A stretch of DNA of 64,000 bases from JAWKRB01 sp041389885 (lineage in GTDB: Bacteria; Myxococcota_A; Polyangia; Polyangiales; Ga0077539), in assembly GCA_041389885.1 (NCBI GenBank), contig JAWKRB010000029.1, forward strand, positions 36,408-100,407. The letters run 5' to 3'. Both the position numbers and the translations under genes were made by a program. Shown in pieces: positions 16,987 through 25,513 of the stretch. Each line of letters begins with the position of its first letter. The stretch's first letter is position 1. The notes beneath the pieces are model-generated. The model did not search any database. It worked only from the letters and a program-made list of their open reading frames with translations, and was not told the origin of the DNA.

Positions 16987-17331
16987 ATGCGCTCCATGCT
17001 CCGGTCAGGACGGCGACAACCCAGGACCGTCGAGGTGTGCCTCACCTGCGGCGCCACGCCCGGGCAGCGGGTGGCCCTCTGCGACCACCTGCGCGTCGGG
17101 CGCGTCGAGCTCACCCCGCGCAACGCGCGCCTCCTCGCGCAGCTCCGCGGCGCCTGGAGCTACGCCCGGTACATGGCCGAGCGCTTCGAGCAGACGGTCG
17201 AGGTCGAGGCCCTCGCGGGGCGCGCCACGGTGGCCGTCGGGGACGCGCCGCGAGAGCCTCCCCGCGTCGAGCGCCCGGCGAAGCCCGAGCCGCCGCCCGC
17301 CCGGCAGATCCCGCTCTTCGGCGAGGGCTGA
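16987..17331 (+). CDS. Small putative zinc-binding protein with C-terminal clamp-type motif, unknown function
   Basis: 114 aa, not recognised as a known family. Near the N-terminus VCLTCGATPGQRVALCDHL offers Cys-x2-Cys and Cys-x-His ligands for one zinc ion. A helical middle part (NARLLAQLRGAWSYARYMAERFEQTV) is followed by a Pro-rich linker and the C-terminus RQIPLFGEG. QIPLF fits the pentapeptide by which DNA-processing proteins bind the sliding clamp (consensus QLxLF). G or C at nearly every third position supports real coding. ATG 16987 is used; ATG 16996 is possible. Divergent from cdd. Confidence 0.6.
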   Translation: MRSMLRSGRRQPRTVEVCLTCGATPGQRVALCDHLRVGRVELTPRNARLLAQLRGAWSYARYMAERFEQTVEVEALAGRATVAVGDAPREPPRVERPAKPEPPPARQIPLFGEG

Positions 17332-17348
17332 CCCTCCGGCCCGCTCGG

Positions 17349-18347
17349 TCAGATCGGGACGTCGACGCGCGAGACGATCTCTTGGATCACGCGCTCGGCG
17401 TCGTCGCGGTGGGCGTCGCCGAGAAAGCCCCCGTCGGCGCTGGCCACGCGCACGCGGTGGGCGAGCACCGGCACCGCGAGCTCGGTGATGTCGTCGGGGA
17501 TCACGTACGACCTACCCAGCACCAGCGCCCGCGCCCGCGCCGCCCGGAGGAACGCCAGCGCGCCGCGCGTCGACACCCCCATCACGATGGACTCGTGCGA
17601 GCGCGTGGTCGAGACGATCTGGTGGGCGTAGTCGACGAGGCTGTCGTCGACCGCGACCCGGTCGACCTCGCGCTGGGCGCTCACCAGCTGCTCGAGGGTG
17701 AGCACCTGCTCGATGGCCTCGACGGGCTCGACCCCGCCGCGCGTGGCGAGGATGCGCTTCTCGACCTCGGCCTCGGGGTACCCGACGCTGGTGCGGATCA
17801 AGAAGCGGTCGAGCTGGGACTCGGGCAGGGGGTAGGTCCCCGCGGCGTCGTCGGGGTTCTGCGTGGCGATGACCGCGAAGGGCTCCTTGAGCACGTGCGT
17901 GACGCCGTCGATCGACACCTGCCGCTCGGACATCACCTCGAGCAGCGCGCTCTGCGTGCGCGGCGTGGCGCGGTTGATCTCGTCGGCCACGAGGATGTGC
18001 GTGAACACCGGCCCCGGGCGAAACTCGAACCGCTGCGCCGCGGCGTTGAAGACGTTGACCCCGAGGAGCTCCGACGGCATCAGGTCGGAGGTGCACTGCA
18101 CCCGACGAAACTCCGTGCCCAGGGCGCGGGCGAGGGCGCGCGCGAGGGTGGTCTTGCCCACGCCGGGCACGTCTTCGATGAGCAGGTGACCCCGGGCGAG
18201 GAGCGCGATGACCGCGCGCTCGACCACGTCGGGCTTGCCCGCCAGCGCGGTCTCGACCGCGCGTGAGAGGCGCTGCGCGAGCTCGCAGGCGATCTTGGAG
18301 ACCGATCCGATGTTGCTGGCGGGTGTGGTCTGGAGCGGTTCTGCCAT
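17349..18347 (-). CDS. MoxR-family AAA+ ATPase
   Basis: 332 aa. Walker A EDVPGVGKTTLARALARAL (from about residue 58), Walker B ILVADEINRATPRTQSALLE (D122/E123), and ATQNPDDAAGTYPLPESQLDRF as sensor and arginine-finger region, all standard for MoxR. The C-terminal lid has HESIVMGVSTRGALAFLRAARA. MoxR proteins act as chaperone-like ATPases, usually beside DUF58 and von Willebrand A-domain genes; none is found here, so its client is unknown. It is divergent from the kinase-like gene at 18503. Confidence 0.93.
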   Translation of the reverse strand: MAEPLQTTPASNIGSVSKIACELAQRLSRAVETALAGKPDVVERAVIALLARGHLLIEDVPGVGKTTLARALARALGTEFRRVQCTSDLMPSELLGVNVFNAAAQRFEFRPGPVFTHILVADEINRATPRTQSALLEVMSERQVSIDGVTHVLKEPFAVIATQNPDDAAGTYPLPESQLDRFLIRTSVGYPEAEVEKRILATRGGVEPVEAIEQVLTLEQLVSAQREVDRVAVDDSLVDYAHQIVSTTRSHESIVMGVSTRGALAFLRAARARALVLGRSYVIPDDITELAVPVLAHRVRVASADGGFLGDAHRDDAERVIQEIVSRVDVPI

Positions 18348-18490
18348 CGCGCCCTGTAATTCCGAGGACACGCAGTGGTAGCAAGATTCTGCAGGGGAAT
18401 GAACCCCCCACCGCGCGCCGCGCCCGCCGCGGGGGCGATGACGCCGCCCCGCCGCGCGAGAACCCCCTCCCAGCCGGCGCGAACGCGCGC

Positions 18491-18496
18491 TAGAAC
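18491..18496 (+). promoter_or_regulatory. -10-like TAGAAC 6 nt before the histidine-kinase-like gene
   Basis: TAGAAC ends 6 nt before GTG 18503. It departs from TAnnnT only at the last base. It supports the GTG as start and a leaderless transcript. Confidence 0.35.
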
Positions 18497-18502
18497 CCCG
18501 GC

Positions 18503-19597
18503 GTGTCCCTGCGGGCAAAGGTCGTCGCCTCGGTCGCGGCGCTCTCACTCCTGACCCTCGGAGGCGCCTTCACCGGCGCGTACCTCGACGCGCGGCGTGG
18601 CGCGCGCGGCGCCCTCGTCGCGCCGCCCTCGTCGCCTGGCGCGGGGGACTCCGCGGGGCGCGCCCGGTCGCGCCTCGCCGACGAAGACGCGCGGCTTCGT
18701 CGCGCCCTCGCGCTGGTGACGGGCGCGGCGCTGCTGTGGACGCTGCTGGTCGCGGCGTGGCTCACCCGCAGGCTCACCCGCGAGCACCCGGCGATCTCGT
18801 CGGCGGTGACCCGCGCCGCGGCGGGAGACCTCTCCGCGAGGGTGCTGCCGGTCTCCCAAGGGGCGGAGCTCGACCCCCTCGGCCGCGACGTGAACGCGCT
18901 GCTCGCGCGGCACGACCGCCTGGTGACCTCGCAGCAGGTGTTCGTCGCGGCGTCGGCCTCGGAGCTCCTCACGCCCCTGCGCGACCTCTACGAGGCCCTC
19001 GTCGTCGCGCGCCGCGACGACCTCGCCGCCGCCGCGCGCCTCGAGGCCCTGGACCGCGCCTTCGCCGACGCGCAGTCGCTGACCTGGCTCGCCGAAGACC
19101 TGCTCACCCTCGGTCGCGTGGGCCGCGTCGGGGAGGGCTCCCTGGACGTGCTCTCGCTGCGCGACGTGTGCCTCTCCGCGCTGGACCTGGTGCGGGGGTA
19201 CGCGCGGGCGCGCGGCGTGGCCCTGGGGGTCGACGGCGACGGCTCGGTGCGCGGGCGCGCGGCGGACCTTCGACGGATGGTCGAGCACCTGCTCGACAAC
19301 GCCGTGCGGCACAGCCCGCCGGGGGCGCCGGTGCGGGTGATCCTCCGCGAGCACCGCGACGCCGTGGTGCTCAGGGTGAAGGACCAGGGCGAGGGCGTCG
19401 CCGAGGCCGACCGCGCGCGGGTCTTCGACGCCTTCTACCAGGGCGCCGCGCTGCGAGACGACCCCAACGCCGGGCCGGGTCTGGGACTCGCCATCGTGCG
19501 GGAGATCGCCCGCGCGCACGGCGGCGACGCCGCGGTGGAGGAGCCCGACCCCGCGCGCCGGGGCGCGACGATCGCGGTGACCCTGCCGAAGGCGTAG
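18503..19597 (+). CDS. Histidine-kinase-like membrane protein lacking the phospho-acceptor histidine
   Basis: 364 aa from a GTG start. Two membrane segments (about residues 8-27 and 67-86) flank a short periplasmic loop, followed by a HAMP-like region (AAGDLSARVLPVSQGAELDPLG). The dimerisation segment reads FVAASASELLTPLRDL (147-162), which aligns with the usual FVADASHELRTPL; the phospho-accepting His is Ser153. The ATPase domain looks intact: HLLDNAVRHSPP (N box), KDQGEGVAEADRARVFDAFY (G1/F) and GPGLGLAIVREIARAHGG (G2). So it likely binds ATP but cannot autophosphorylate at the canonical site. No response-regulator gene is adjacent. It may be a pseudokinase sensor or partner of another kinase. 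Confidence 0.85.
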   Translation: MSLRAKVVASVAALSLLTLGGAFTGAYLDARRGARGALVAPPSSPGAGDSAGRARSRLADEDARLRRALALVTGAALLWTLLVAAWLTRRLTREHPAISSAVTRAAAGDLSARVLPVSQGAELDPLGRDVNALLARHDRLVTSQQVFVAASASELLTPLRDLYEALVVARRDDLAAAARLEALDRAFADAQSLTWLAEDLLTLGRVGRVGEGSLDVLSLRDVCLSALDLVRGYARARGVALGVDGDGSVRGRAADLRRMVEHLLDNAVRHSPPGAPVRVILREHRDAVVLRVKDQGEGVAEADRARVFDAFYQGAALRDDPNAGPGLGLAIVREIARAHGGDAAVEEPDPARRGATIAVTLPKA

Positions 19598-19695
19598 CCG
19601 CGACGACGGGGCGAGAAGCCCCGCCGCGACGGCGCTCGACGCGCCAGGGCCTTGACGCGCGGGGGCCCGGCGGCGATGGATCGTGCGCAGGTCTG

Positions 19696-20256
19696 ATGGA
19701 GCCCCTCACCCCGCTGCGCAGGAACTTTCTGATCACCCTGGGGCTCTGCGTCGCGGTGGTCCTGCGGATCACGAAGCCCGAGCACCGCAGGGTGCCCCCT
19801 CCGCCGATCTCTCCCTACGCCGCCGACAACGGCGCCTCGGGCGCGCCGCCGGTGGAGGGCGACGACCTCAGCCAGCGCGCGCGCGAGGCCCTCATCGCGA
19901 GGCTCCGCCGCGCGCCGCACTCCCCGGCGTGGATCGCCGCGCCCGCGACGTCGCCCGGCGCGGTGCGCCTCGCGGAGTCGCTCTCGCTCGCCTTCAGCCG
20001 CGCGGGGTGGGACGTGCGCCCGGTGGTGCAGCTCGGCTGGTCGGTGCGCCCCGGGCTCTACCTCTACGCCGCCGACCCCACCGCCCCGCCGTACTTCGAA
20101 GACGCCCGCGCGGCCCTCGAGGCCGCGGGCCTCCAGATCACCGTCGGCACCGACTACCGGGCGTTCTACGCCGAGCGGAGCGCGCAGCCCGGCTGGCGCG
20201 GGGTGCAGATGGCGCGGGATCAGACCTGGGTGCTGCTCATCGGGCGGCGGGACTGA
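19696..20256 (+). CDS. Membrane-anchored protein of unknown function
   Basis: 186 aa. One N-terminal membrane segment (NFLITLGLCVAVVLRI, about residues 10-25), a Pro-rich linker, then a soluble alpha/beta domain of about 120 residues containing REALIARLRRAPHSPAWIAAP, LAESLSLAFSRAGWDVRPVVQLG, and DARAALEAAGLQITVGTDYRAFY. I do not recognise the family; the domain looks like a small ligand-binding or nucleotide-independent fold. It follows the kinase-like gene on the same strand after 98 bp and may be co-transcribed. Confidence 0.6.
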   Translation: MEPLTPLRRNFLITLGLCVAVVLRITKPEHRRVPPPPISPYAADNGASGAPPVEGDDLSQRAREALIARLRRAPHSPAWIAAPATSPGAVRLAESLSLAFSRAGWDVRPVVQLGWSVRPGLYLYAADPTAPPYFEDARAALEAAGLQITVGTDYRAFYAERSAQPGWRGVQMARDQTWVLLIGRRD

Positions 20257-20271
20257 AGCCCCCCGGGAGGG

Positions 20272-21936
20272 TCAGCGAACGGCGTCGTAGACCTCGGTGG
20301 CCGCGCGGATGCCCGAGAGGGCGCCGCCCTCCATGAACCCCTGCCACTCGTAGAACGAGCTCGTGTGCTCCCCCGCGAAGTGCAGGTTGTCGACGGGCTT
20401 CGCCTCGTTGTCGGCGATGGTGGTGAAGTACCCGGGGTGGTTCGCCGTGTAGCTCCCGAGGGCGTTGGGGCTCGAGGGCCAGTGCTCCAGGTGCACCACG
20501 AGGTCGCCGCGGGCGTCGCGCCGGGTGGCGGCCTGCGCGCCGGGGAAGATCCGCTCCAGGTCGGTGAGGAAGCGCTGCGCCTCGGCCTGCGGGCGTCGGG
20601 GGTCGAGGGCCGCGCCGCGGTTGCCCGAGGAGTAGTCGGTGAGCACGCCGCGGTCGACGGCGCTGCGCGCGGGGTTCGTCTCCCAGGTGGCCTGGTGGTT
20701 CGCGAGGTCGGAGTACGAGCCGCCGGTGGAGCCGAGCGCGGCCCAGGGGCGAGACGTGAAGCCGATCATCATCTTCGCGTTGGTGCCGTAGCGCAGCTCG
20801 CGAATGGCGCGGGTCTTCCACGCCGGCAGCCCGAGCGACGCGTGGAGCTCGACGCCGCGGAGCACCGAGAAGGGCAGGGTGATCACCGCCCGGTCGTGCG
20901 TGCGCACCACCGTGCGCCGGCCGCTGGTGAACGTGAGCTCGATGCGACCGCCCGAGGTCTTCGCGACCCGCGCGAGGCGCATGCCCAGCTCGGCCGGGCG
21001 GGCGAGCCGCGCGTGGAGCTCCAGCGGGATGCGGCCGTTGCCCTCGGTGACGTGAAAGCGCTCGTCGGAGAAGATCCCGAAGGGTTGAAACCGATTGCGG
21101 CGGTCGGCGTGGAGAAACAGCAGCATCGCCAGCGCGCTCTGCTCGCGGACCTCGAGGCCGTACTCGATGTTGTAGACGACATCGAGGACCTTTCGCAGCA
21201 GCGGCCCCGCCTGTCGCGAGTCGAGGTAGTCGGCGAGGTTCGTGAGGTCGAGGGCGACGTCGGCGTCGGTGTGCGCGTCGGCCGTGGGCGAGCCCACCGC
21301 GCGGAGGTCATCGCGCATCGCGTCGACGAAGGCGCGGTACTCGTCGACCACCGCGGACTCGGGGTGGAGCGAGCCGTCGAAGTGGTAGAACACCTCGCCC
21401 TCCTCGCGCTGAAAGCTCTCCAGCGTGAGGCCGAACTCCCTCGCGTAGCCGCGCATCGTCTGGTGCGTCGTGTCGATGAGCTCGCCGCCGCGCTCCACCA
21501 CCTGCCCCGGGAACACCCCGTCGAGGGACCAGCACCGACCGCCCACGCGGTCAGACGCCTCGTAGAGCGTCGCGGTCACGCCGCGGCGCTGGAGCTCGTA
21601 GGCCGTGGTGAGCCCGGCGAGGCCCGCGCCCACCACGGCGATGTCGGCCGAGGACGCGCCGTTGCCGCCGCCGTTCGCGTTGCCGCCGCGGGCGGGCTGC
21701 GCGACGCGGCCCAGGGCCTCATCCGGGGCGCACCCCATCGCCGCGAGGACCGACGACGCCGCCGCCGCGCCGAAGAGCGAGATCGCGCCGCGTCGGGTCA
21801 GCCCGCCGGCGTCGCGCAGGCGCTGCGCCTCGGCGAGCGCCTCGACGCCCTCCCGCGTGGGGATGCCATGCTTGTCGAGAAAACGCGCCCGACCTGCGAG
21901 CAACGCGAAGCGACCGAACAGGTACGACCTGGCCAT
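20272..21936 (-). CDS. Flavin-dependent amine oxidase, Tat lipoprotein
   Basis: 554 aa. The N-terminal segment contains LTRRGAISLFGAAAASSVLAAMGC: a twin-arginine motif followed by a hydrophobic run and a lipobox Cys (about residue 69), after an unusually long 45-residue n-region. The FAD-binding Rossmann motif is IAVVGAGLAGLTTAYELQRRG (about residues 98-118) with YEASDRVGGRCWSL. The C-terminus has FAGEHTSSFYEWQGFMEGGALSGIRAA, typical for monoamine/polyamine or L-amino-acid oxidase family enzymes. It should be exported folded with FAD and lipid-anchored. The substrate is undefined. A CGGGAGG ribosome site sits 5 nt before the ATG. Confidence 0.88.
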   Translation of the reverse strand: MARSYLFGRFALLAGRARFLDKHGIPTREGVEALAEAQRLRDAGGLTRRGAISLFGAAAASSVLAAMGCAPDEALGRVAQPARGGNANGGGNGASSADIAVVGAGLAGLTTAYELQRRGVTATLYEASDRVGGRCWSLDGVFPGQVVERGGELIDTTHQTMRGYAREFGLTLESFQREEGEVFYHFDGSLHPESAVVDEYRAFVDAMRDDLRAVGSPTADAHTDADVALDLTNLADYLDSRQAGPLLRKVLDVVYNIEYGLEVREQSALAMLLFLHADRRNRFQPFGIFSDERFHVTEGNGRIPLELHARLARPAELGMRLARVAKTSGGRIELTFTSGRRTVVRTHDRAVITLPFSVLRGVELHASLGLPAWKTRAIRELRYGTNAKMMIGFTSRPWAALGSTGGSYSDLANHQATWETNPARSAVDRGVLTDYSSGNRGAALDPRRPQAEAQRFLTDLERIFPGAQAATRRDARGDLVVHLEHWPSSPNALGSYTANHPGYFTTIADNEAKPVDNLHFAGEHTSSFYEWQGFMEGGALSGIRAATEVYDAVR

Positions 21937-22011
21937 GAGAACCTCCCGACGTGGTGAGACGCTTACTATCCCAACGGGAGGGACCGCGGGAAGCCACCCG
22001 CGGGGCAGACG

Positions 22012-23544
22012 TCAGCCTCGCAGCTCGCGCTTGAGGATCTTGCCCGTGGGGCCCTTGGGCAGCGCCTCCATGAACACCACCTCGCGGGGGTACTTGTACG
22101 AGGCGAGGTGCTGCTTGCAGTACGCGATGATGTCCTCGGCCGAGGCGCTCTGCCCCGGCTTGAGCGCCAGCACGGCCTTGACCTCTTCGCCGTGGCTCGG
22201 GTGCGCGACGCCGATCACCGCCGCCTCCATCACCGCCGGGTGGGCGTACAGCACCTCTTCGATCTCCCGCGGGTACACGTTGTACCCCCCGCGGATGATC
22301 ATGTCCTTCTTGCGGTCGACGATGGCGTAGTACCCGTCGTCGTCGCGCACGGCGATGTCGCCGCTGTGGAACCACCCGTCGCGGATCGCCTCGGCGGTGG
22401 CCTCGGGGCGCTTGTAGTACGACTTCATCACGTTGTGCCCGCGGATGCAGACCTCGCCGGGCGCGCCGCTCTCGGTGATGACCTTGCCCTCGGCGTCTTC
22501 GAGCTGAAACTCCACGCCCCAGATGGGCAGGCCGATGGAGCCTGGCTTCTTCGGCCGATCGAGGCGGTTGAAGCTCGCGACGGGCGAGGTCTCCGAGAGC
22601 CCGTAGCCCTCGAGGATGCTCACGCCGTACTTCGCGTCGAAGGCCGCCATCACCTCGACGGGCATCGCGGAGCCCCCCGAGACGCAGTACTTCAGCGACG
22701 AGAGCTCGAAGCGCGACGCCTCGGGGTGGTGCAGCAGGGCGAAGTACATCGTGGGCACGCCCGCGAAGACCGTGACCTTGTGCTGCTGCATCAGCGTGAG
22801 CGCCGCGGTGGGGTCGAAGCGCGGGAGCAGCACGAGGGTCGAGCCCGCCGAGAGCCCGCCGTTCTGGAGCACGGTCTGGCCGAAGCTGTGAAAGAGCGGG
22901 AGCGTCACCAGCAACGTGTGGTGCGAGGACGAGAGCGGGAGCAGGTCGTTGGCCGTGTAGCGGGCGTTGTAGAACAGGTTGAAGTGCGTGAGCTCCGCGC
23001 CCTTGGGACGCCCGGTGGTGCCCGAGGTGTAGAGGATCACGGCGGTGTCGTCGGGCATCGTCGCCGGCGCCTCGGTGACCGGCGCCGCGGCGCCCAGGAT
23101 CGCGGAGAAATTCACGGCCCCCTCGGGGGCGCTGAGGTCGGCGCGGTCGGCCTTCACCGCCACGAGGTGCTTGCACGCGTCGACGCGCGCGAAGGCGGCC
23201 TGCGCCTGGGGGAGAAAGCCCTCCCAGGCGATGAGCGCGACGGCGTCGGAGTCGTCGAGGTGGTAGGCGATCTCGTCGGCGGTGAGCAGCACGTTCAGCG
23301 GCACCACGGGGTTCGCGGCGTAGTGCGCGCCGTAGTAGGCGATGACGAACTGCGGGACGTTGGGGAGCAGCAGCGCGACGTGCTGTCCCGGCTTCAGCCC
23401 GAGGGACCGCAGCGCGCCGGCGAAGCGCCGGGCCATGCCGTCGAGCGTCGCGTAGGGGATCGTGACGTCGCCCACGATCACGGCCGCGCGCTCGGGGTGA
23501 ACGCGCGCCGTCTCGCGGAGCAGGGTAGCGAGGTTGAGACTCAT
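22012..23544 (-). CDS. Long-chain-fatty-acid-type CoA ligase (AMP-forming)
   Basis: 510 aa ANL-superfamily enzyme. Motifs: ILYTSGTTGRPKGAELTH (P-loop, from about residue 170), GYGLSETSP (about 314), GWFHSGDIAVRDDDGYYAIVDRKKDMI, GGYNVYPREIEEVL, and the C-terminal catalytic Lys in PTGKILKREL. It activates a carboxylate with ATP to an acyl-AMP and then to acyl-CoA in the cytoplasm; chain length cannot be read from sequence. GGAGGG ribosome site upstream of the ATG. It stands alone, with no beta-oxidation genes nearby. Confidence 0.92.
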   Translation of the reverse strand: MSLNLATLLRETARVHPERAAVIVGDVTIPYATLDGMARRFAGALRSLGLKPGQHVALLLPNVPQFVIAYYGAHYAANPVVPLNVLLTADEIAYHLDDSDAVALIAWEGFLPQAQAAFARVDACKHLVAVKADRADLSAPEGAVNFSAILGAAAPVTEAPATMPDDTAVILYTSGTTGRPKGAELTHFNLFYNARYTANDLLPLSSSHHTLLVTLPLFHSFGQTVLQNGGLSAGSTLVLLPRFDPTAALTLMQQHKVTVFAGVPTMYFALLHHPEASRFELSSLKYCVSGGSAMPVEVMAAFDAKYGVSILEGYGLSETSPVASFNRLDRPKKPGSIGLPIWGVEFQLEDAEGKVITESGAPGEVCIRGHNVMKSYYKRPEATAEAIRDGWFHSGDIAVRDDDGYYAIVDRKKDMIIRGGYNVYPREIEEVLYAHPAVMEAAVIGVAHPSHGEEVKAVLALKPGQSASAEDIIAYCKQHLASYKYPREVVFMEALPKGPTGKILKRELRG

Positions 23545-23635
23545 CGAGGGCCCTCCGTGGGAGTGAGGGCCGGGATCATCGCACGCGTCACGCCCCCGGC
23601 GGGAGCCGCGCGCGGCGTCTGCGTCGACGCGGGGC

Positions 23636-24118
23636 CTACTCCTCCTCGTCGTCGGCCATGAAGTCTTCGAGGACCTCCCAGGTGTCGTCTCCGACGATGC
23701 CGTCGACGTCGAGGTCGTTGGCCTGCTGAAAGCGGCGCACGGCGCGCTCGGTGTCGGCGCCGAACACCCCGTCGACGTCGACCTCGTACCCCGCCTCGCT
23801 GAGCGCCTCCTGGAGCAGCATGACCAGGTCTCCCTCGTCGCCCCGGGAGAGCTGCTCGTAGCCCTCGTCGTCGCCCTCGTCGTCGCCCTCGTCGCCCGAC
23901 TTGCCGTCGCCCTCGACGCCGAGGACGGCCCAGGTGTCGGGGCCGACGACGCCGTCGACGTCGAGGTCGTTGTTGGCCTGGAGGTCCCTCACGGCCTCGT
24001 AGGTGGCGTCTCCGAAGGAGCCGTCGACGTCGACGTCGTACCCGGCCTCGCGCAGCGCCGTCTGAAGCGCGCGCACCCACCGACCGCTCGAACCGTGCTC
24101 AAGAACTACGCTGCTCAT
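23636..24118 (-). CDS. Acidic protein with two peptidoglycan-binding-like domains and no signal peptide
   Basis: 160 aa. It consists of two copies of a PG_binding_1-type three-helix repeat: VRALQTALREAGYDVDVDG..FG..TYEAVRDLQANNDLDVDGVVG and VMLLQEALSEAGYEVDVDG..FG..TERAVRRFQQANDLDVDGIVG, joined by a linker of GDDEG units. The start at 24118 is set by AAGGAG 7 nt upstream. No signal peptide or lipobox is present, which is unusual for this domain, and the protein is extremely acidic (ends MADDEEE). Its role is unknown: perhaps a cargo or partner domain, or non-classical export. Confidence 0.8.
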   Translation of the reverse strand: MSSVVLEHGSSGRWVRALQTALREAGYDVDVDGSFGDATYEAVRDLQANNDLDVDGVVGPDTWAVLGVEGDGKSGDEGDDEGDDEGYEQLSRGDEGDLVMLLQEALSEAGYEVDVDGVFGADTERAVRRFQQANDLDVDGIVGDDTWEVLEDFMADDEEE

Positions 24119-24292
24119 GGACTCGCTCCTTGTTCCCCGACGCGGGGGCCGCGTGACGGGAGCGGGAGGAGAGCAGAGGCCGATGGGGGCGTCGACGGGG
24201 AGGGTCGCGGGCCCCGGGGCGATGTCAGGCACCCCTCCAGACAGCCTTGAATTCTCGCGTGGACTGGTGAAGCCGAGGGCAGGCCCGCGGCC

Positions 24293-25378
24293 TCACGCGT
24301 CGAGCCAGGAGAACACGTGGGGGAAGACCTCGTCGGGGGCGCGCGCCCCGAGGATCAGGTCCAGGTGGTCGTAGTGCGCGTGCGCCCCGGAGCCCGGGCC
24401 GACCTCGACGTAGTCGCGCTCGTCGGCGCCGATCAGCTCGCGCGCGGCGCGCACCGAGAGCGGGCGCGCGAGGCGGTCGCGGTCCCCCGCGATGACCCTC
24501 GTCGGCACGGTGACGTTCGCGAGGCCCGCGCGGTAGTCCAGGGCGCCGTCGGCGCTGTCCCACTTCCCGTCGGCGATCCACGCGAGGAACTGCCGCGCGA
24601 CGCCCACGGGGATGTCTCCCATCGCGGTCACCATCACCCGCCGCAGGGTCTCGTCGTCGTAGTGCTCCGTGCGAATCCCGTCGCCGAGCCACGGGGGCAT
24701 CCAGCGCCCCATGAGCGGCGCGACGAGGGTGAGCAGAAAGTTCACCGGCGTCGCGCGGCGAAAGGGCAGCAGCAGCGTCGAGACCTGCCGCGCGATGCGC
24801 TCGACGCGCACGCCCTCGAAGCGCACCGGCGACCCGATGGTCACCAGGCGGCGGATGCCCGCGCCGCCGAGGGAGCCGAGGTACGCGTAGGCGAGCATGC
24901 CCCCCATGCTGAACCCCACCCAGTCGACCTCGGGGCGCCCCGTGACCTCCCGGACCTTCCGCAGCGCCGCGGGGAGGTCCTCGCGCGCGTAGGTGTCGAA
25001 GTTCGCGTCGAGGGCGCCCGGCGTGGTGCCCGAGCGCGGGTCGCTCCCGCGGAGCTCGAGCACCCACACGTCGCGGTTGCGCAGCGAGAGCGCCCGCGCG
25101 AGGCTCTTCTCAGGGTCGAAGGCGAAGGCCCGGCGGTTCATCGACAGCCCGTGGCAGAGCACCACCGGCGGCAGCGAGGGCACGTCGCGGATCGGGTGGA
25201 GCCGCCCGAGGAAGAGCTGCGCCCCGTCGTCGGTGCGGAGCTCGTAGGTCTCGTCGAAGCCGTCGGGCGTGCGCAGGCGCCTGCGCCACATCGCGACCCA
25301 CCACGTCGTCGCGAGCCAGAGGGCGACGGGCGCGAGGAGCGCGAGGGCGAGGGCGAGCCAGAGCCAGGGGTGGAGCAT
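24293..25378 (-). CDS. Membrane-anchored alpha/beta-hydrolase
   Basis: 361 aa. One N-terminal transmembrane segment (MLHPWLWLALALALLAPVAL). The hydrolase core shows VVLCHGLSMNRRAF (oxyanion region), DWVGFSMGGMLAYAYLG (nucleophile Ser in GFSMG), AGDRDRLARP (acid Asp) and YDHLDLILG (catalytic His). The layout resembles lipase/esterase or PhaC-like hydrolases. A C-terminal PHVFSWLD segment is typical of this group. Substrate unknown. Upstream neighbour is divergent (25514). Confidence 0.85.
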   Translation of the reverse strand: MLHPWLWLALALALLAPVALWLATTWWVAMWRRRLRTPDGFDETYELRTDDGAQLFLGRLHPIRDVPSLPPVVLCHGLSMNRRAFAFDPEKSLARALSLRNRDVWVLELRGSDPRSGTTPGALDANFDTYAREDLPAALRKVREVTGRPEVDWVGFSMGGMLAYAYLGSLGGAGIRRLVTIGSPVRFEGVRVERIARQVSTLLLPFRRATPVNFLLTLVAPLMGRWMPPWLGDGIRTEHYDDETLRRVMVTAMGDIPVGVARQFLAWIADGKWDSADGALDYRAGLANVTVPTRVIAGDRDRLARPLSVRAARELIGADERDYVEVGPGSGAHAHYDHLDLILGARAPDEVFPHVFSWLDA

Positions 25379-25513
25379 GGCGGGGAGAGTCTGTCACCAA
25401 CCCGCGCCGACCGGGGAGCCCGCGGCGATGGCGCCCGGTCGCGCTCGCCGAGGGCGGCTGTCACTTTCTGCGCGGTGCGGGAGCTCCTGGGCTATGGGCC
25501 GTGGTCACGGACC

